Assembly (NCBI GenBank): GCA_965224595.1
Contig: OZ245058.1
Location: 2,728,001-2,792,000, forward strand
Direction of reading: 5' to 3'
Length of the DNA stretch: 64,000 bases
From: Aliivibrio_A sp016764915
GTDB lineage: Bacteria > Pseudomonadota > Gammaproteobacteria > Enterobacterales > Vibrionaceae
How positions within the stretch are numbered: the stretch's first letter is position 1; each line of letters opens with the position of its first letter. This document shows positions 61,694 to 64,000 of this stretch, piece by piece. Made by a program: the position numbers and the translations under genes. The notes under the pieces were generated by a model. The model did no database searches. It was not told where the DNA came from and saw only the letters and a program-made list of their open reading frames with translations.

Positions 61694-62587
61694 ATGAACG
61701 AACGTCGTGCCATCGGTTTTGCGTTAGCAGCTGTATTACTTTGGTCTACCGTCGCTACTGCATTTAAAATTACCTTGCAGTATTTTACTCCTATTCAAAT
61801 GTTATTGGTTGCGAGTACCGTATCATCACTCACATTAATCATCATTGCAGGTTACCAAAAAAAACTACCTCAGCTTAAAGCCACATTTTTTACCAAACCT
61901 AAATTTTTTATTTTATTAGGATTAATAAACCCGCTCGGTTATTACTTATTACTTTTTAAATCTTATGACCTATTACCCGCTTCCCAAGCTCAACCACTCA
62001 ATTACAGTTGGGCGATTACTCTCACTTTAATGGCGGCTGTGTTTTTAGGACATAAAATAAGAAAGCAAGATTGGGTAGCTTGCACATTGGGATATTTCGG
62101 TGTAATTGTCATTGCCACTAAAGGTAATTTATTAGCTCTTCAATTTGAGAGTCCGCTTGGAGTGGGTCTCGCACTTCTTTCAACACTGCTATGGGCTTCC
62201 TATTGGATTCTTAATGCTAAAAATAAGTCAGATCCTATTCTTGGTCTTCTGCTCGGATTTTTAGTTGCTCTACCATTGACGGTACTGCTCAATATTTATG
62301 AAGGGCAACCGTGGGAAGGTATTACGTGGGAAGGCTGGTTAGCAGTGAGTTATGTTGGCTTCTTTGAAATGGGTGTCACTTTTGTACTTTGGTTATCGGC
62401 ATTAAAGCTAACCACCAATACAGCCAGAATAAGCAATCTGATCTTTGTGTCCCCTTTTATATCACTCATGCTACTATCCCAAATTATTGGCGAAGAGATT
62501 CATCCATCGACATTAACAGGATTGGCGTTAATCGTGTTCGGATTGATTATTCAACAGATTAAGTTTAAAAAGACAGTTACAGCATAA
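61694..62587 (+). CDS. EamA-family (DMT) transporter
   Basis: The 297-residue protein has about ten membrane segments in two EamA repeats, with the family pattern ALAAVLLWSTVATAFKITLQYFTP at the start and a second repeat from residue about 155. Substrate unknown. It diverges from rmuC across 123 bp and is convergent with the H-NS-like gene, whose stop codon lies inside its terminator. Confidence 0.88.
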   Translation: MNERRAIGFALAAVLLWSTVATAFKITLQYFTPIQMLLVASTVSSLTLIIIAGYQKKLPQLKATFFTKPKFFILLGLINPLGYYLLLFKSYDLLPASQAQPLNYSWAITLTLMAAVFLGHKIRKQDWVACTLGYFGVIVIATKGNLLALQFESPLGVGLALLSTLLWASYWILNAKNKSDPILGLLLGFLVALPLTVLLNIYEGQPWEGITWEGWLAVSYVGFFEMGVTFVLWLSALKLTTNTARISNLIFVSPFISLMLLSQIIGEEIHPSTLTGLALIVFGLIIQQIKFKKTVTA

Positions 62588-62599
62588 ACAAATACATTA

Positions 62600-62628
62600 A
62601 ATAGGGACTATAACGTCCCTATTTTTTT
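62600..62628 (+). terminator. Terminator of the EamA gene
   Basis: AATAGGGAC (62600-62608) and GTCCCTATT (62615-62623) form a nine-bp stem with a six-base loop, followed by seven T. It contains the stop codon of the opposing gene (62619-62621). Confidence 0.85.
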
Positions 62629-62906
62629 GTTGCTAAAAACGCACGCAGCTCTTCAGCTGTAAAACCTTCACTCGCAATTTCAGCAGCAAGTTCATTGAGT
62701 CGCTCACCTTTTCTCTCTTCAATCACATGCTGAAACTGAAACACAAAGTCTTTCAAGTTTCTTAATGGCACTTTTCTTGCTGCGCTGCGAATACGCTCTT
62801 CACTAAGATTACCTAACTCAGTTAAAACTTTACCAAACATCATTTTTTCTGGAGACTCTTCCAGTTGCTCTAAAACACGAGCCATCTCAATTACAGACAT
62901 CGACAT
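62619..62906 (-). CDS. Short H-NS-like protein without DNA-binding domain
   Basis: The 95-residue protein is nearly all helical. Residues 38-70 (RIRSAARKVPLRNLKDF... then VIEERKGE) look like the H-NS oligomerisation region RSLRAxxREL...VVEERxE, and the end (SEGFTAEELRAFL) resembles the second H-NS dimerisation site (ADGIDPNELL). There is no room for the C-terminal DNA-binding domain. If right, it is an H-NST-like partner that modulates H-NS. It could equally be an unrelated helical protein, since the match is by eye and modest. Confidence 0.5.
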   Translation of the reverse strand: MSMSVIEMARVLEQLEESPEKMMFGKVLTELGNLSEERIRSAARKVPLRNLKDFVFQFQHVIEERKGERLNELAAEIASEGFTAEELRAFLATKK

Positions 62907-63030
62907 AGTTTTTGCGCTCTACATTACTTAAAGGGGATTTATTAAGCACACAATATACTACTGAACGATAAAAACAGGAACCTAAAAGATAGAATTTACG
63001 CTGTCTTTACCTTGCTATCTATCATTAGTT

Positions 63031-64000
63031 TTAAGAGCATTCGCCTACTGAATGCCAACGCTTTCCTGCGCGCGACCCTAACAAGAAGATAGCAGGGATT
63101 AATACCCACATCTGCAGTGTTAAGTAGTGGCTTGGTTCAAGATGCAATCTCTGCATGCTTGATACCACCAAACCCGCGCCACTCATTTGAAATAGCCCTA
63201 ATAAGGCGGCTGCTGTGCCTGCTCTATCTGAGAAAGGGGCCAACGCTTTTCCAGCAGCTGCACCTAAGATACATGCAAAACCAATTGAGGAGATGAAAAT
63301 GGGTACCATGAATGCCCAAGCTTCATTAACATGACTAAAGGCCAGCATCATTGCACCAGCGAATACTGTCGCGAACAACCCAAGATAGAGTGCTTTTCGG
63401 GTACCATATTTCGCCATTAGCTTTGGTGCTATCATGCATGCTGCAATGTTAAATACTGCATTAATGCTAAACCATGTGGTGAACTCTTCCATCGTTAGAC
63501 CCAATGTCCCCATGAGTAACACTGGCGCTGTTGTTACATAGGCGAGGATAACCGACATGGCTAACATGCATAATGCGGCATGAAACAAAAATTGCGGGTT
63601 TTTTAATATTGAGTAGTAACGTCTTGGGCTGATCAAACGACCTGATGTGTCTGTATTGCTTGGCCGTGTTTCTTTAAAACCCAAATAGATCAGTACAAAA
63701 CCTACTAATGCAAATGCAGCCATAAAACTAAAATTGGAACGCCAACCCATGTGATGTGTTAACCAACTTCCGAGTATGGGAGCCAATGCGGGAATAAAAC
63801 AGATCGCACCGTTAAGATAACTGATCATCTGCCCGCTTTTCTCTGCACTAAAGCTATCTCTGACCGCTGAGAATGCCGCTACTGCTGTCGCGCATGCACC
63901 AAAACCTTGTAACAGCCTCGCTAACAACAGCATATCTATGCTCATCGCTTGCCAAGCTAATGCTGAACTGGCTCCATATATCACGATGCCTGCTAAGGCG
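63031..64000 (-). CDS. Bcr/CflA-family MFS drug efflux transporter, partial
   Basis: The frame is open to the window edge, so the first part (membrane segments 1-2 or so) is missing. The visible 322 codons hold about ten hydrophobic segments and the MFS loop ARLLQGFGACATAVAAFSAVRDSF, a feature of Bcr/CflA efflux proteins (bicyclomycin and chloramphenicol exporters). The specific drug cannot be told from sequence. It reads leftward, towards the H-NS-like gene. Confidence 0.88.
   Translation of the reverse strand, partial: ALAGIVIYGASSALAWQAMSIDMLLLARLLQGFGACATAVAAFSAVRDSFSAEKSGQMISYLNGAICFIPALAPILGSWLTHHMGWRSNFSFMAAFALVGFVLIYLGFKETRPSNTDTSGRLISPRRYYSILKNPQFLFHAALCMLAMSVILAYVTTAPVLLMGTLGLTMEEFTTWFSINAVFNIAACMIAPKLMAKYGTRKALYLGLFATVFAGAMMLAFSHVNEAWAFMVPIFISSIGFACILGAAAGKALAPFSDRAGTAAALLGLFQMSGAGLVVSSMQRLHLEPSHYLTLQMWVLIPAIFLLGSRAGKRWHSVGECS

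Noticed and set aside
1..64000. CRISPR arrays, insertion sequences, prophage or tRNA-linked integration sites
   Set aside because: No direct-repeat array, transposase, integrase (other than XerC) or tRNA-like sequence was seen.

Overview
The window is a gene-dense stretch of a gammaproteobacterial chromosome, almost certainly from the family Vibrionaceae (a Vibrio / Aliivibrio / Photobacterium-type genome). The evidence is the gene order, which carries many blocks shared with Escherichia coli and Vibrio (glnA-glnL-glnG; yihA-spf-polA; cyaA/cyaY-lptM-lysA-dapF-xerC-yigB-uvrD; hemCDXY; ubiE-ubiJ-ubiB-tatABC). It also includes a Pseudomonas-type metal site in HemB, a long Vibrio-type RyhB, and moderate AT richness. 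I cannot fix the genus from sequence alone. I found no mobile element, CRISPR array, prophage, tRNA or rRNA; this is a core-genome region.

Layout. 1-7400: the end of hslR, hslO (redox chaperone), pckA (gluconeogenesis), an AsmA-like envelope protein, then the leftward set yihY-dtd-yiiD. 7500-14000: typA (leftward) diverges from the nitrogen-control operon glnA-glnL-glnG, which has a sigma-54 promoter and two NtrC-type sites. 14000-23250: a Cache-GGDEF-EAL membrane protein, add, hemN, a methyltransferase-yihI-DUF2489 cluster, cytochrome c4 and engB, then a ~730 bp non-coding stretch holding the Spot 42 RNA gene (spf) and an unexplained inverted repeat. 23250-34000: polA, an FMN riboswitch with ribB, a RyhB small RNA gene with a Fur box, yhhQ with a PurR-like box, a small DUF3630-like gene, recQ, rarD and uvrD. 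34000-41600: the leftward lptM-lysA-dapF-DUF484-xerC-yigB-uvrD set, and cyaY facing cyaA. 41900-48500: hemC-hemD-hemX-hemY facing ubiD-ferredoxin-fre. 48700-64000: rho, trxA, rhlB-gppA, hemB, a TatD-family gene, the leftward ubiE-ubiJ-ubiB-tatA-tatB-tatC set, rmuC, an EamA transporter, a short H-NS-like protein, and a Bcr/CflA transporter cut by the window edge.

How the parts fit. Tetrapyrrole synthesis recurs (hemC, hemD, hemX, hemY, hemB, hemN), as does ubiquinone synthesis (ubiD, ubiE, ubiJ, ubiB). Iron and carbon signals are set close by through RyhB (Fur), Spot 42 (cAMP-CRP in E. coli) and adenylate cyclase itself. DNA replication and repair is represented by polA, recQ, uvrD, xerC and rmuC. 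RNA control appears at least three times in about 5 kb: Spot 42, the FMN riboswitch and RyhB.

The items I consider most worth a second look are: a possible second small RNA and a three-copy 12-bp repeat beside Spot 42; a TatD-family protein that looks Bacteroidetes-like; a truncated H-NS-like protein without a DNA-binding domain; a ten-base poly-G tract inside the RecQ Walker A motif; and hairpin-containing leaders before the AsmA-like gene, pckA and yhhQ. I did not find a clear, wholly undescribed multi-gene system.
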